Positions 15,176 through 23,399 of a stretch of DNA of 33,373 nucleotides are shown here, one piece after another; positions within the stretch are counted from its first letter, which is position 1; every line of letters starts with the position of its first letter. The notes under the pieces are model-generated. The model was given only the letters and a program-made list of their open reading frames with translations, made no database searches and was not told the DNA's origin. The DNA is from JBBSBL01 sp038251325 (GTDB lineage: Bacteria; Actinomycetota; Thermoleophilia; Solirubrobacterales; Solirubrobacteraceae). A program made the translations under genes and the position numbers. The stretch covers positions 1 through 33,373 of the forward strand of contig JBBSBL010000026.1 in NCBI GenBank assembly GCA_038251325.1, given 5' to 3'.

Positions 15176-15841
15176 CTACGCGGGCAGCGCGACGCAGAAG
15201 CGCGCGAACGCCGCCGGGTCCCGCCACGGCGGCCCGTGCCCGAAGCAGACGAGCGCAGGCTCGAGCCCGCCGAGCCGGCGGGCGCTCTCCCGGTTGCGCG
15301 CCGGGTCGGCGGTGAAGACCCGCGGCGGCTCGCGCAGGCCACGCCGCGCTGTCAGCAGGTTCATGCCGTTGAGCACGTCGCCGAGCACGAGGACGCGGTC
15401 GGCCTCGCGCCAGTAGGCGACGTGCCCGGCCGAGTGGCCCGGAACCTCGAGCACGGTGAAGCCCGCGACCTCGTCCCCCTCGCGCAGGCGGCGGGCGACC
15501 GGGTGCGGCGGCCCGGTCCACACGCGGTCCGCCAGCGCGTTGATCGGCGAGCGGGGCTGCTGCTCGGCGATCGTCCCCTGCTCCATCGCGTCGGCGTCGC
15601 CGGCGCCGCACCACAGCGGGATCCCGAGCTTCTCGCAGACGGCGTGGCTCGCGCCCTGGTGGTCGGGATGGGCGTGGGTCAGCGCATGGGCGGTGATCGG
15701 CCGACCCCGGAGCTGCCGCAGGATCCGGCGGGTCGCGCGGCGCGTCGCGGCGTCGACGAGCACGTCGCCCATCACATAGACGTTGATCCCGTTCGGGGGA
15801 AAGCCGTCGAGCAGCCAGAGGTCGTCGGCCAAGCGTTTCAC
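15176..15841 (-). CDS. MBL-fold metallo-hydrolase
   Basis: A 221-residue metallo-beta-lactamase-fold protein with a full binuclear metal site. THAHPDHQG (His56, His58, Asp60, His61) is followed by His in VPGHSAGH, Asp in VLGDVLNG and a closing His in CFGHGPPW. The layout is that of glyoxalase II-like or lactonase-like hydrolases rather than true beta-lactamases. There is no signal peptide, so it should be cytoplasmic. The substrate cannot be assigned. The GTG at 15841 is 9 nt after TAGGTT (15851-15856) on the minus strand, with no Shine-Dalgarno. It is a single-gene unit that converges with ltrA. Confidence 0.9.
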   Translation of the reverse strand: MKRLADDLWLLDGFPPNGINVYVMGDVLVDAATRRATRRILRQLRGRPITAHALTHAHPDHQGASHAVCEKLGIPLWCGAGDADAMEQGTIAEQQPRSPINALADRVWTGPPHPVARRLREGDEVAGFTVLEVPGHSAGHVAYWREADRVLVLGDVLNGMNLLTARRGLREPPRVFTADPARNRESARRLGGLEPALVCFGHGPPWRDPAAFARFCVALPA

Positions 15842-15891
15842 GCTGGCGCGAACCTATCGGAGGTCCGCGGCGTCTGGCATCCTGCCGCGCC

Positions 15892-16212
15892 ATGCGCTCC
15901 CACCGCCTCCTCGTGCCCGCCGCCCTCGTCGCCGCGCTCGCCCTCGCCGGCTGCTCGACCGACGACGTCAAGAACGAGGTCGCGAAGAAGGTCGAGGACG
16001 TCACCGGGATCACCGGCGTCCAGAACGAGGTCAAGGCTCAGCTCGGGACCGACAACCTCAAGGTGAAGTCCGTGAAGTGCGACGACCCGGGGATCGACTT
16101 CGGCAAGGGGGAGTTCACGTTGAAGTGCACCGCCACGCTCGACGACGGGACCAAGAAGGTCATCTCGGTCGCCAAGCGCAGCGGCGAGAAGCTCAAGATC
16201 ACGACGAGGTAG
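15892..16212 (+). CDS. DUF4333 domain lipoprotein
   Basis: A 106-residue exported lipoprotein. Residues 1-20 are a lipoprotein signal with lipobox LAGC, and Cys21 is the lipidation site. The mature part has a short charged linker (DDVKNEVAKKVEDVTG). A DUF4333-like fold follows, with two cysteines in KSVKCDD and LKCTATL that probably form a disulfide. DUF4333 is a small beta domain common in actinobacterial envelope proteins and has no known function. The upstream sequence has CATCCT 8 nt before the ATG, a degenerate version of the boxes found before the other genes. It is a single gene, divergent from the MBL gene and convergent with msrA. Confidence 0.85.
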   Translation: MRSHRLLVPAALVAALALAGCSTDDVKNEVAKKVEDVTGITGVQNEVKAQLGTDNLKVKSVKCDDPGIDFGKGEFTLKCTATLDDGTKKVISVAKRSGEKLKITTR

Positions 16213-16257
16213 CGGCGGCTCAGCCCCCCGCGGCGAGCCCCCGTCGGCTCGTCGGCC

Positions 16258-16908
16258 TCACCCGGCGGCGAGGCCGACGGGGCAGCTCACGCCGGTCCCG
16301 CCCAGCCCGCAGTACCCGTTCGGGTTCTTCGCGAGGTACTGCTGGTGGTAGTCCTCTGCGTAGTAGAACGGGCCGGCCTCGGCGACCTCGGTGGTGATCT
16401 CGCCGTGGCCCGCGTCGCGCAGCTTCGCCTGGTACGCATCGCGCGAGGCGTCGATCGCGGCGCGCTGGGCGTCGCCGGACCAGTACGCGGCGGAGCGGTA
16501 CTGGGAGCCGACGTCGTTGCCCTGCCGCATCCCCTGGGTCGGGTCGTGGCCCTCCCAGAAGGTCCGCAGCAGGTCCTCGTAGGCGATCCGCGCCGGGTCG
16601 TAGACGACGAGCACGGCCTCGGTGTGGCCGGTGCGCCCCGAGCAGGTCTCCTCGTAGGTCGGGTTCGAGCTGGCGCCGCCCGCGTAGCCGACCGCGGTGG
16701 TCCACACGCCCGGCAGCTCCCAGAACAGCCGCTCGGCGCCCCAGAAGCAGCCGAGCCCGAAGACGGCGGTCTCGAAGCCGTCGGGGAAGGGCGGCGTGAG
16801 CGGGTTGCCGAGCACCTCGTGGCGGCTCGGGACGGGCATGGGGTCCGGGTGGCCCGGAAGCGCGTCCTCGGCGGAGGGCAGGGTGGTCTTGGCGCGGGAG
16901 AAGAGCAT
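16258..16908 (-). CDS. msrA: Peptide-methionine (S)-S-oxide reductase
   Basis: A 216-residue cytoplasmic enzyme that reduces methionine-S-sulfoxide in proteins and free methionine, using thioredoxin. GCFWGAE carries the catalytic Cys54. The YAGG, SGRTGHTEAV and YHQQYLAKNPNGYCG blocks follow in the usual order. Cysteines near the C-terminus (GYCGLGGTGVSCPVG) serve as resolving residues. The 45-residue N-terminal extension with AEDALPGHPDPMPV matches the long E. coli-type MsrA. The ATG at 16908 is supported by GGAG 5 nt upstream; TACCCT (16918-16923) ends 9 nt before it. An in-frame GTG at 16914 would add two residues. Divergent from the acyl-CoA dehydrogenase. Confidence 0.95.
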   Translation of the reverse strand: MLFSRAKTTLPSAEDALPGHPDPMPVPSRHEVLGNPLTPPFPDGFETAVFGLGCFWGAERLFWELPGVWTTAVGYAGGASSNPTYEETCSGRTGHTEAVLVVYDPARIAYEDLLRTFWEGHDPTQGMRQGNDVGSQYRSAAYWSGDAQRAAIDASRDAYQAKLRDAGHGEITTEVAEAGPFYYAEDYHQQYLAKNPNGYCGLGGTGVSCPVGLAAG

Positions 16909-17027
16909 GGTCACTCCAGGGTAGGAGGGGGCGATTCCTTCCCGTCCCACGGTAGGAGCCGGGCATTACGCCGCGGGAACGCCGAGCCCGTGTGATCCCT
17001 ACCACCGTTCTCAGACGAACGAGGGGG

Positions 17028-17050
17028 TACTATGGACTGACTGGTCAGTC
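17028..17050 (+). promoter_or_regulatory. Promoter -10 box and overlapping TetR-type operator for the acyl-CoA dehydrogenase
   Basis: TACTAT (17028-17033) is a near-consensus -10 box. Directly downstream, 17035-17050 is a 7+7-bp inverted repeat, GACTGAC-TG-GTCAGTC, which would cover the transcription start. A repressor bound here would block initiation. Size and symmetry fit TetR-family operators such as those of fatty-acid-degradation regulators. No regulator gene adjoins it. Confidence 0.65.
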
Positions 17051-17092
17051 AACCCGTGTTTCGGTCGTCCCACAGAGGAGCGTTCCCCCGTC

Positions 17093-18358
17093 ATGGAAGC
17101 CGCCACCGCCCCCACTCCCGAGACCGTCGCCTCCGATCAGGAGCCGCCCGTCTTCTCCCTCGAGCTGACCCAGGACCAGAAGGACATCCGCGACTGGGTC
17201 CATGGGTTCTCCGAGAACGTCGTCCGCCCCGCCGCCCACGAGTGGGACGAGCGCGAGGAGACGCCGTGGCCCGTCATCGAGGAGGCGTCGAAGATCGGCC
17301 TCTACGGGTTCGAGTCCCTGGCCCAGTTCTTCGGCGACCCCAGCGGCCTGACCATGCCGATCGTCAACGAGGAGCTCTTCTGGGGCGACGCCGGGATCGG
17401 CATGGCGATCATGGGCACGACGCTCGCCGTCGCCGCGATCTTCGGCCAGGGCACCCCGGAGCAGATCGGCGAGTGGATCCCCCAGTGCTATGGCACGCCG
17501 GACGATCTCAAGGTCGCGGCGTTCTGCGCCTCGGAGCCCAATGCCGGCTCCGACGTGTCCGGCATCCGCACCCGCGCGAAGTTCGACGAGGCCGCCGGGG
17601 AGTGGATCCTCAACGGCCAGAAGGCGTGGGCGACGAACGGCGGCATCGCCGGCGTCCACGTCGTCGTCGCCACGGTCGACCCCGAGCTCGGCTCGCGCGG
17701 GCACGCCGCCTTCGTCGTCCCGCCCGGCACGGCTGGTCTCACGCAGGGCGCGAAGGTCAAGAAGCACGGGCTGCGCGCCTCGCACACCGCCGACGTCTAC
17801 CTCGACGACTGCCGCATCCCCGCCCCCTGCGTGCTCGGCGGCAAGGAGAAGCTCGACGAGCGTCTCGCTCGCGTCCGCGAGGGCAAGCGGTCGAAGTCGC
17901 AGGCCGCGATGGCGACCTTCGAGACCACGCGCCCGGCGGTCGGCTCCCAGGCACTGGGCATCGCCCGCGCCGCGTACGAGTACGCGCTCGACTACGCGAA
18001 GGAGCGCGAGCAGTTCGGCCGCAAGATCGTCGAGAACCAGGCGATCGCCTTCACGCTGGCCGACATGAAGATGGAGATCGACGCGGCCCGGCTGCTCGTC
18101 TGGCGCGCGTCGTGGATGGGCCGGACCGGCCAGCGCTTCGAGAACGCCGAGGGCTCGATGAGCAAGCTCAAGGCCGGCGAGGTCGCGGTGTGGGTGACCG
18201 AGCGCGCGATCCAGATCCTCGGCGGCAACGGCTACGCCCGGGAGTTCCCGGTCGAGCGCTGGCACCGCGACGCGAAGATCTACACGATCTTCGAGGGCAC
18301 CTCGGAAATCCAGCGGCTCGTGATCTCGCGGGCGATCTCGGGCCTGCACATCACCTAG
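17093..18358 (+). CDS. Acyl-CoA dehydrogenase
   Basis: A 421-residue FAD-dependent dehydrogenase of the ACAD family that introduces the alpha-beta double bond into acyl-CoA, passing electrons to ETF. The FAD/substrate segment AAFCASEPNAGSDVSGIRTRA and the C-terminal helical domain (YAKEREQFGRKI; ILGGNGYAREFPVERWHRDAK) are intact. The catalytic base is Glu401 in YTIFEGTSEIQ. An insertion around residues 255-270 (GKEKLDERLARVREGKRSKSQ) before the C-terminal domain is longer than in many short-chain enzymes. Chain-length preference is not deducible. The ATG at 17093 follows GAGGAG (17075-17080) with a rather long spacer, in a leader of about 50 nt that starts within an inverted-repeat operator. 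Confidence 0.93.
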   Translation: MEAATAPTPETVASDQEPPVFSLELTQDQKDIRDWVHGFSENVVRPAAHEWDEREETPWPVIEEASKIGLYGFESLAQFFGDPSGLTMPIVNEELFWGDAGIGMAIMGTTLAVAAIFGQGTPEQIGEWIPQCYGTPDDLKVAAFCASEPNAGSDVSGIRTRAKFDEAAGEWILNGQKAWATNGGIAGVHVVVATVDPELGSRGHAAFVVPPGTAGLTQGAKVKKHGLRASHTADVYLDDCRIPAPCVLGGKEKLDERLARVREGKRSKSQAAMATFETTRPAVGSQALGIARAAYEYALDYAKEREQFGRKIVENQAIAFTLADMKMEIDAARLLVWRASWMGRTGQRFENAEGSMSKLKAGEVAVWVTERAIQILGGNGYAREFPVERWHRDAKIYTIFEGTSEIQRLVISRAISGLHIT

Positions 18359-18433
18359 GCGGTCAAGACACGGCACGCGCGCCGGCCACCCGTGCCCGCC
18401 GGGTCCTTCGCGCCTGCCAATAGAGTCCATCGC

Positions 18434-20090
18434 ATGGCTCGTCCCGTGCTGGTCGCCGTCGACGAGGAGCAGGGCGGCGCTGCAGGACGTCGAGCGTGAG
18501 CTGGGCGTATCGCTACTCCCGCCACTATCAGGTGATGTGTCTGCGGTCGGCGGACGAGGCGCTCCGCCGGCTCGAGGCGCTCGCCGCGGCCGGTGACGAG
18601 GTCGCCCTGGTCCTGGCCGGCGAGCGGCTATCGGGAACGACCGGAAGCGAGTTCCTGACCGCGTGCGGCACGGGCACCCGCACGCCAAGCGCGGGTTGCT
18701 GATCGGGTGGGGAGCCTGGGGCGATCCGGCCGCGGCGCCCGACGAGCTGTTCCACCAGGCCGTTTCGAGCCTGCTGCTGGAGTGGGCGGAGGCACGGCTC
18801 GAGGCGCCGTACATGGTCCACGTGGTGGGAGAGTCGTGGTCCGGCCGGGCGTACCAGCTGCGCGAGGTCCTGGGGCGGTGCGCAGTTCCGCACTCGTTCT
18901 GTCTCGCCGACTCGAACAATGGCCGCGCGCTGCTGGCGGAGACGGGCGGAGACGAAGGGCTTCCTGCGGTGGTGTTCCCGAACGGCACGGTCCTGTGAGA
19001 CCCGAGCGACGCCGACCTCGCCCGGGCCTCGGGCGCGCCGGGTAACCTGGAGCGGATCGACTTCGACGTCGTGATCGTCGGCGCCGGGCCCCCGGGCTGT
19101 CGGCCCGCCGTGTACGGCGCCTCGGAAGGGTTCACCACGCTCGTCATCGACGAGGGGGCAATCGGGGGCCAGGCGACCGCCAGCTCGCTGATCCGCAACT
19201 ACCTCGGCTTCCCGCGCGGGCTCAGCGGCCGCCGGCTGGCCCGGCAGGCCTACGAGCACGCGTGGCTGTTCCGCACGCGCTTTGCCCTCATGCCGCGGGC
19301 GACGGGGCTCGGGCGCGAGGGCGACCGGCTCGTCGTGACCCTCTCGGACCTCGGCCGCGTCCGTGCCCGCGCGGTGGTGCTCGCGACCGGCGCCAGCGAT
19401 CGCCGGCCCCGCGTTCCGGCGCTCGAGGAGCTCAACGGCGCAGGCGTCTTCTACGGCGGCACGGCGTCGGAGGCGCCGACGATGGCCGGCGAGGACGTCT
19501 ACGTGCTCGGCGGTGGGAACTCGGCCGGCCAGGCGGCGCTGCACCTCGCGCGCTACGCCCGCGAGGTCACGCTGTTGGTGCGTGCGCGGTCGCTCGGCGC
19601 GGGCATGTCGGACTACCTCGTCCGGCAGGTGGAGGGGATGCCGGGACTGCGTTTCCGGTTGCAAACCGAGATCGCCGGAGGCGGCGGCGACGGGTGGCTC
19701 GATCACCTCGTGCTGCGCGATCGCGCCAACGGCGCCGAGGAGACGGTCCCGGCCGGCGGGCTCTTCCTCATGATCGGCACCCGCCCCCACGCCGACGGGC
19801 TGCCGCCGGAAATCGCCAAGGATCCGCAGGGCTTCGTCCTCTCCGCCCCGGATCTCCCCGCCGACGACACGTGGCCGCTGGAGCGCGACCCGTTCCTGCT
19901 GGAGACGGGGATGCCGGGGGTGTTCGCCGCCGGCGACGTCCGGCATGGCTCGGTCAAGCGCGTCGCGTCGGCCGTCGGCGAGGGCTCGGTCGCGATCCAG
20001 GTTCTCCATCGCCTGTTCGCAGCAGGCCCGCCCCGTCCGCGCGAACGTCACCGCGCGGTGACGACATCGTCCTTCTCCGGCGTTGTGTAG
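18434..20090 (+). pseudogene. Decayed response-regulator/thioredoxin-like/FAD-oxidoreductase fusion gene
   Basis: Reading across three frames recovers one ancestral protein of about 550 residues. A receiver domain begins MARPVLVAVDEEQ at 18434. A thioredoxin/glutaredoxin-like domain follows (VHVVGESWSGRAYQLREVL), then a thioredoxin-reductase-like FAD/NADPH module (GAIGGQATASSLIRNYLGF; VYVLGGGNSAGQAALHLARY; GVFAAGDVRHGSVKRVASAV). Frame changes occur near 18470-18480, near 18500 and near 18660, and an in-frame TGA sits at 18996-18998 (FPNGTVL-stop-DPSDADLA). The receiver Asp is replaced (LVLAGERLSG) and the FAD loop is eroded (GAGPPGCRP). The promoter box TAGAGT (18421-18426) survives 7 nt before the ATG. 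The long 3' frame from about 19071 could still be translated but lacks a clear start signal. Confidence 0.85.
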
Positions 20091-20125
20091 GAGGCGGTCC
20101 GTCGGGTCGCGGCGGACCTGGGCGG

Positions 20126-20899
20126 TCAGCGCCCGGCCGCCAAGCGGGCCGCGGCGCGGGTGTGGCGCCGCGCCGTCGCCGCCGCGGGGCGGTCGGGGCC
20201 GAGTTCGACAACGAAGGCGGCCCCCGTCGGGTCCCGGCGGTTCTGCCAGTCGACCTCGGTCCCGGGTAGGCGCGCGAGGCGCCGCCCCGGCCAGCGGGCG
20301 AGGCGCGCGTAGCGACGCGCCGCGCGCACCGCGACCCGCGCCGGCGGCAGCACGACGAAGCCGTAGGGCTGGTGGTACCAGATGCTCACGCGGGGCCGCA
20401 GGCGCAGGACGAGGCGGGACAGCGCGCGCGACTCCGGCTCCGACAGCGGCCGCGGGCCGCCGTAGTAGGAGCTCGAGCGGCTGCTCCGCCGCCAGCGCCA
20501 GGGGAAGTTCCGGTTGAGGTCGACGCCGTGGGCGTTCTGCCGTGTGCCGCGCGCGAGGCCGTCCGGGTTCGGGCGCGCGACGATCCACAGGTCGACGCCG
20601 CGCAGGCGGCGGAGCCGTCGGAGCGCCGCGGTCACGCGCAGGCCGCCGGGCTCGTCGCCGTGGATCGCGCCGACGACGAGCGCCTTGCGCCGACTCGCGG
20701 GGTCGCCGACGCGCGTCGCGGTTATCGGCCGGCCCTGGACGGAGCGGCCGAGGAGGACGGTGCGGGCGAAGGTGGAGGCGGCGTGTGCGGTGGCCCCGGC
20801 CGGCGCGGGCGCGGGCGTGTCCGCGCTCAGCGCCTCCGGTGTGGCCGCCACCGCGAGCAGGACGGCGACGGCGGCAATGAAGGAGAACTTCCGGGCCAC
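20126..20899 (-). CDS. Secreted M14-family zinc peptidase/amidase (MpaA-like)
   Basis: A 257-residue exported metallopeptidase-fold protein. Residues 1-25 are a Sec signal (RKFSFIAAVAVLLAVAATPEALS), followed by a Pro/Ala-rich linker. The M14 core has VVGAIHGDEPGG with zinc ligands His80 and Glu83, the substrate-carboxylate block NPDGLARGTRQNAHGVDLNR, the third ligand in IWYHQPYG and the catalytic Glu in FVVELGP. It most resembles murein peptide amidase A and related short M14 enzymes that act on gamma-D-Glu or mDap peptide bonds. A role on cell-wall peptides outside the membrane is plausible but inferred. The GTG at 20899 directly precedes the signal peptide. The gene is divergent from the GH1 gene. 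Confidence 0.87.
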   Translation of the reverse strand: MARKFSFIAAVAVLLAVAATPEALSADTPAPAPAGATAHAASTFARTVLLGRSVQGRPITATRVGDPASRRKALVVGAIHGDEPGGLRVTAALRRLRRLRGVDLWIVARPNPDGLARGTRQNAHGVDLNRNFPWRWRRSSRSSSYYGGPRPLSEPESRALSRLVLRLRPRVSIWYHQPYGFVVLPPARVAVRAARRYARLARWPGRRLARLPGTEVDWQNRRDPTGAAFVVELGPDRPAAATARRHTRAAARLAAGR

Positions 20900-20954
20900 G
20901 AGGCGAAGTCTCGTCGAAGCGTCCGCGCGAGGATGCGGCTGGGAGACCTGGCCC

Positions 20955-20979
20955 CCTTCCCTGATGCCGTTTCGGCGCC
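20955..20979 (-). promoter_or_regulatory. Second copy of the motif shared with the GH31 upstream region
   Basis: On the + strand CCTTC-CC-TGATGCCGTT is followed by TCGGCGCC. It matches 13899-13922 at 21 positions with one indel. It lies in the 139-nt gap between the M14 peptidase gene (-) and the GH1 gene (+), 55 nt from the peptidase start. The rest of this gap shows only the TAGGCT box of the GH1 gene. Confidence 0.45.
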
Positions 20980-21038
20980 CCGCGCCGCCGGCGAACCGCC
21001 GCCCCCGGCCCGCCGCCTCGACTAGGCTCCGCCGCCTC

Positions 21039-22655
21039 ATGCCCCGCCGCCTGCTCCCCCTGCTCACGCTGCTCGCCCTCCTCGCCGCCGCGCCCGCGGC
21101 GCTCGCCGCCCGCGGCGACGTCCGCTTCCCGCGCGGCTTCCTGTGGGGCACGGCGAACAGCGGATTCCAGTACGAGGCCGGCGGGTCGCCGTCGAACGTG
21201 GATCGCGGGACCGACTGGTGGACGTGGACGCACGACGCCACGAACATCGCGAAGAAGTGGGTCACGCCCGACCGCGTGGAACGCAGCGCCGGTCACTGGC
21301 GCGTGTGGCGCCACGACCTCGACCTCGCTCGCAAGGGCCTGGGCTCGAACGCGTACCGGACCGGGATCGAGTGGAGCCGGATCTTCCCGCGTTCGACCGC
21401 GGGCGTGCACACCGGCACCCGGATCACGCTCGCCGACCTCCGCCGCCTCGACCGCCTCGCCGACCACCGCGTGCTGCGCCACTACCGCGCCGAGCTCGCC
21501 GGGATCCGCGCGCGCGGCATGCGCACCTTCCTCACGCTGAACCACTTCACGCTGCCGAGCTGGGTCCACGATCCGCTCGAGGTCCGCGACGGGCTGGCTG
21601 CGCTCGCCGGACCGAACACGCCGCCGCCGGCCTTCCGTCGCGGCGGCTGGCTCGACGCCGGCGCGGTGAACGAGTTCCGCAAGTACGCCGCCTACCTCGC
21701 GTGGAAGCTCGGAGACCTCGTCGACTGGTGGACGCCGCTCAACGAGCCGCTCGTCGTGGCCACCAACGGGTACGTCAATGTGCCGGGCGCGTTCGCCGGC
21801 TACTTCCCGCCGGGCGCCTTCAACTACGCCGCGGTCGTCCGGGTGATCCGCAACCTGATCGAGGCCAACCGCGTCGCCTACGACGCGGTGAAGATCTGGG
21901 ACCGGCGCTCGAGCGTGCGCGGCGGCCCGCGCGCGCAGGTCGGGCTCGTGCAGAACATGATCGCCTTCACTCCCGCCGACCCGGCGAAGCCGGCCGACGT
22001 GGCGGCGACCAAGCACGCGGACTACCTGTTCAACCGGCTCTTCCCCAACGGCGCGATCCGCGGCTGGGACGACGCGAACGCCGACGGCGTGATCACGCCG
22101 GAGGAGAAGCGGCCGGAATGGCGCGGCAAGGCCGACTTCGTCGGGCTGAACTACTACTTCCGCGGGCGGGTCACCGCGCTCGGCGCCCCGCTCACGCCGC
22201 TCATCCCGGTGCTCGACTTCCTGCCCGCCACCGGCTACCGCTGGAAGGGGAACCCGACCGGCGCCCCGTGCCCGACGACGTGCACCGACTTCGGCTGGGA
22301 GATCTACCCGCACGGGATCTACGACACGCTGCGGATCGCGGGGAGCTACGGCAAGCCGGTCTACGTGACCGAGAACGGGATCGCGGACGCGGAGGACGAC
22401 CAGCGACCCGCCTACCTCGTCCGCCACCTGCTCGAGGTGCGGCGCGCGATCCGCGCCGGCGTGCCGGTGAAGGGTTACTTCCACTGGTCGCTGGTCGACA
22501 ACTTCGAGTGGTCCTCGGGCTTCTACCCCCGGTTCGGGCTCTACCGCTTCGACCCGCGCACGCTGCGCCGCACCCCGCGACCGAGCGCACGTCTCGTCCG
22601 CCGCATCTACCGGGGCGACGCGATCCCGGCGGACGCGGTGCGGCGCTACGGCTAG
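21039..22655 (+). CDS. Secreted glycoside hydrolase family 1 (beta-glycosidase)
   Basis: A 538-residue exported beta-glycosidase. Residues 1-23 form a Sec signal (PRRLLPLLTLLALLAAAPAALA). The GH1 barrel has acid/base Glu236 in TPLNEPL and nucleophile Glu445 in YVTENGIAD. FLWGTANSGFQYEAGG opens the barrel and DNFEWSSGFYPRFGLYRFD closes it, as in the family. Two additions stand out. A 12-residue EF-hand-like loop (DANADGVITPEE, residues 345-356) probably binds Ca2+, and a Cys-x3-Cys (APCPTTC) suits an exported protein. Most bacterial GH1 enzymes are cytoplasmic. The ATG at 21039 has TAGGCT 10 nt upstream. The stop codon overlaps that of the convergent TetR gene. The sugar substrate is unknown. 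Confidence 0.92.
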   Translation: MPRRLLPLLTLLALLAAAPAALAARGDVRFPRGFLWGTANSGFQYEAGGSPSNVDRGTDWWTWTHDATNIAKKWVTPDRVERSAGHWRVWRHDLDLARKGLGSNAYRTGIEWSRIFPRSTAGVHTGTRITLADLRRLDRLADHRVLRHYRAELAGIRARGMRTFLTLNHFTLPSWVHDPLEVRDGLAALAGPNTPPPAFRRGGWLDAGAVNEFRKYAAYLAWKLGDLVDWWTPLNEPLVVATNGYVNVPGAFAGYFPPGAFNYAAVVRVIRNLIEANRVAYDAVKIWDRRSSVRGGPRAQVGLVQNMIAFTPADPAKPADVAATKHADYLFNRLFPNGAIRGWDDANADGVITPEEKRPEWRGKADFVGLNYYFRGRVTALGAPLTPLIPVLDFLPATGYRWKGNPTGAPCPTTCTDFGWEIYPHGIYDTLRIAGSYGKPVYVTENGIADAEDDQRPAYLVRHLLEVRRAIRAGVPVKGYFHWSLVDNFEWSSGFYPRFGLYRFDPRTLRRTPRPSARLVRRIYRGDAIPADAVRRYG

Positions 22656-23281
22656 CGCGCGTCGCCCGCCGCCTCGACCTGCGGCACGACGCGCTCGACG
22701 GTGTCGAGGAACACGTTGGCGAGGAGCGCCTCGACCTGGGCGCGGGTCGCGCCCCCGGTGAGCCACTGGCAGATCGCGCTCTGGCCGAGGTCCATGAGGG
22801 CGCGCAGGGCGAAGCGGGTGGCCGGCGTGTCGGTGACGAGGTCGGCGTTGGCGGCGATCATGCGGTCGACGGCCGCCTCGCGCGCCGCGTCGAGCAGGCC
22901 GCGGATCTGCGGGTCGGCGATCGCGTCGCCGTGGCCGGCGGTGGCGAGCCAGGACTCCCGGTTGGCCTCGACGACGTCCAGCCACGCGGCGACGTTCTCG
23001 GTCACGCGCCGGCGGCGCCCGACGCCCGGTCGGGGACCGGGGATGTCCGACCCGGCCGCGGCCATTTCGCCCAGCACGACGAGGTACACGTCGCGGACGC
23101 CGCCGAAGTAGTGGTGGACGAGCGCGCGCGTCACGCCCGCCTCGCGGGCGATGTCCGCCGAGGAGACGTCGTGGTACGGGCGCTCGGCGAAGAGGCGCCG
23201 GGCGTGCTCGAGGATCTGGCTGCGCCGCTCGGCGGGCGGCAGTCGGGTACCGGGCCGAAGTCGGGCGGATGTGCTGGTCAT
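22652..23281 (-). CDS. TetR-family transcriptional regulator
   Basis: A 209-residue repressor-type protein. The N-terminal TetR domain has a helix-turn-helix at about residues 39-58 (VSSADIAREAGVTRALVHHYF), followed by the GVRDVYLVVL helix. The C-terminal ligand domain is typical in size but not assignable to a ligand class. The ATG at 23281 lies 7 nt from TATCCT (23289-23294), a leaderless layout. It is divergent from the propeller-like gene at 23400 across a 118-nt gap that holds a -35 box with a small inverted repeat, so that gene and its own promoter are the likely targets. Its TAG overlaps the TAG of the GH1 gene in the palindrome CTAG (22652-22655). Confidence 0.92.
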   Translation of the reverse strand: MTSTSARLRPGTRLPPAERRSQILEHARRLFAERPYHDVSSADIAREAGVTRALVHHYFGGVRDVYLVVLGEMAAAGSDIPGPRPGVGRRRRVTENVAAWLDVVEANRESWLATAGHGDAIADPQIRGLLDAAREAAVDRMIAANADLVTDTPATRFALRALMDLGQSAICQWLTGGATRAQVEALLANVFLDTVERVVPQVEAAGDAR

Positions 23282-23310
23282 GCGCCCGAGGATACCGCCA
23301 GCGGGGCTGT

Positions 23311-23339
23311 TTGACAGCACGCCAACCCTCTGGTTGCCT
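23311..23339 (+). promoter_or_regulatory. Promoter with candidate TetR operator in its spacer
   Basis: A perfect -35 TTGACA (23311-23316) is followed after 17 nt by TTGCCT (23334-23339), a weak -10. The spacer holds the inverted repeat CAACC-CTCT-GGTTG (23323-23336), where a dimeric repressor would occlude the polymerase. The site lies between the TetR gene (-) and the propeller-like gene (+). Confidence 0.45.
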
Positions 23340-23399
23340 ACGCGCCACGTCCGAACGGCGGCGACCGAGGTCGTCACCGCCGACTCGAGGAGAGGCTCC

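Noticed and set aside
18372..18396. GGCACG/CGTGCC inverted repeat after the acyl-CoA dehydrogenase as a terminator
   Set aside because: A 6-bp stem with a 13-nt loop and no T-run is too weak to call.
18996..18998. In-frame TGA as selenocysteine or programmed readthrough
   Set aside because: It falls in a linker (GTVL-stop-DPSD) with no cysteine in homologs, and the same gene has three frame changes upstream, so nonsense mutation is the simpler reading.
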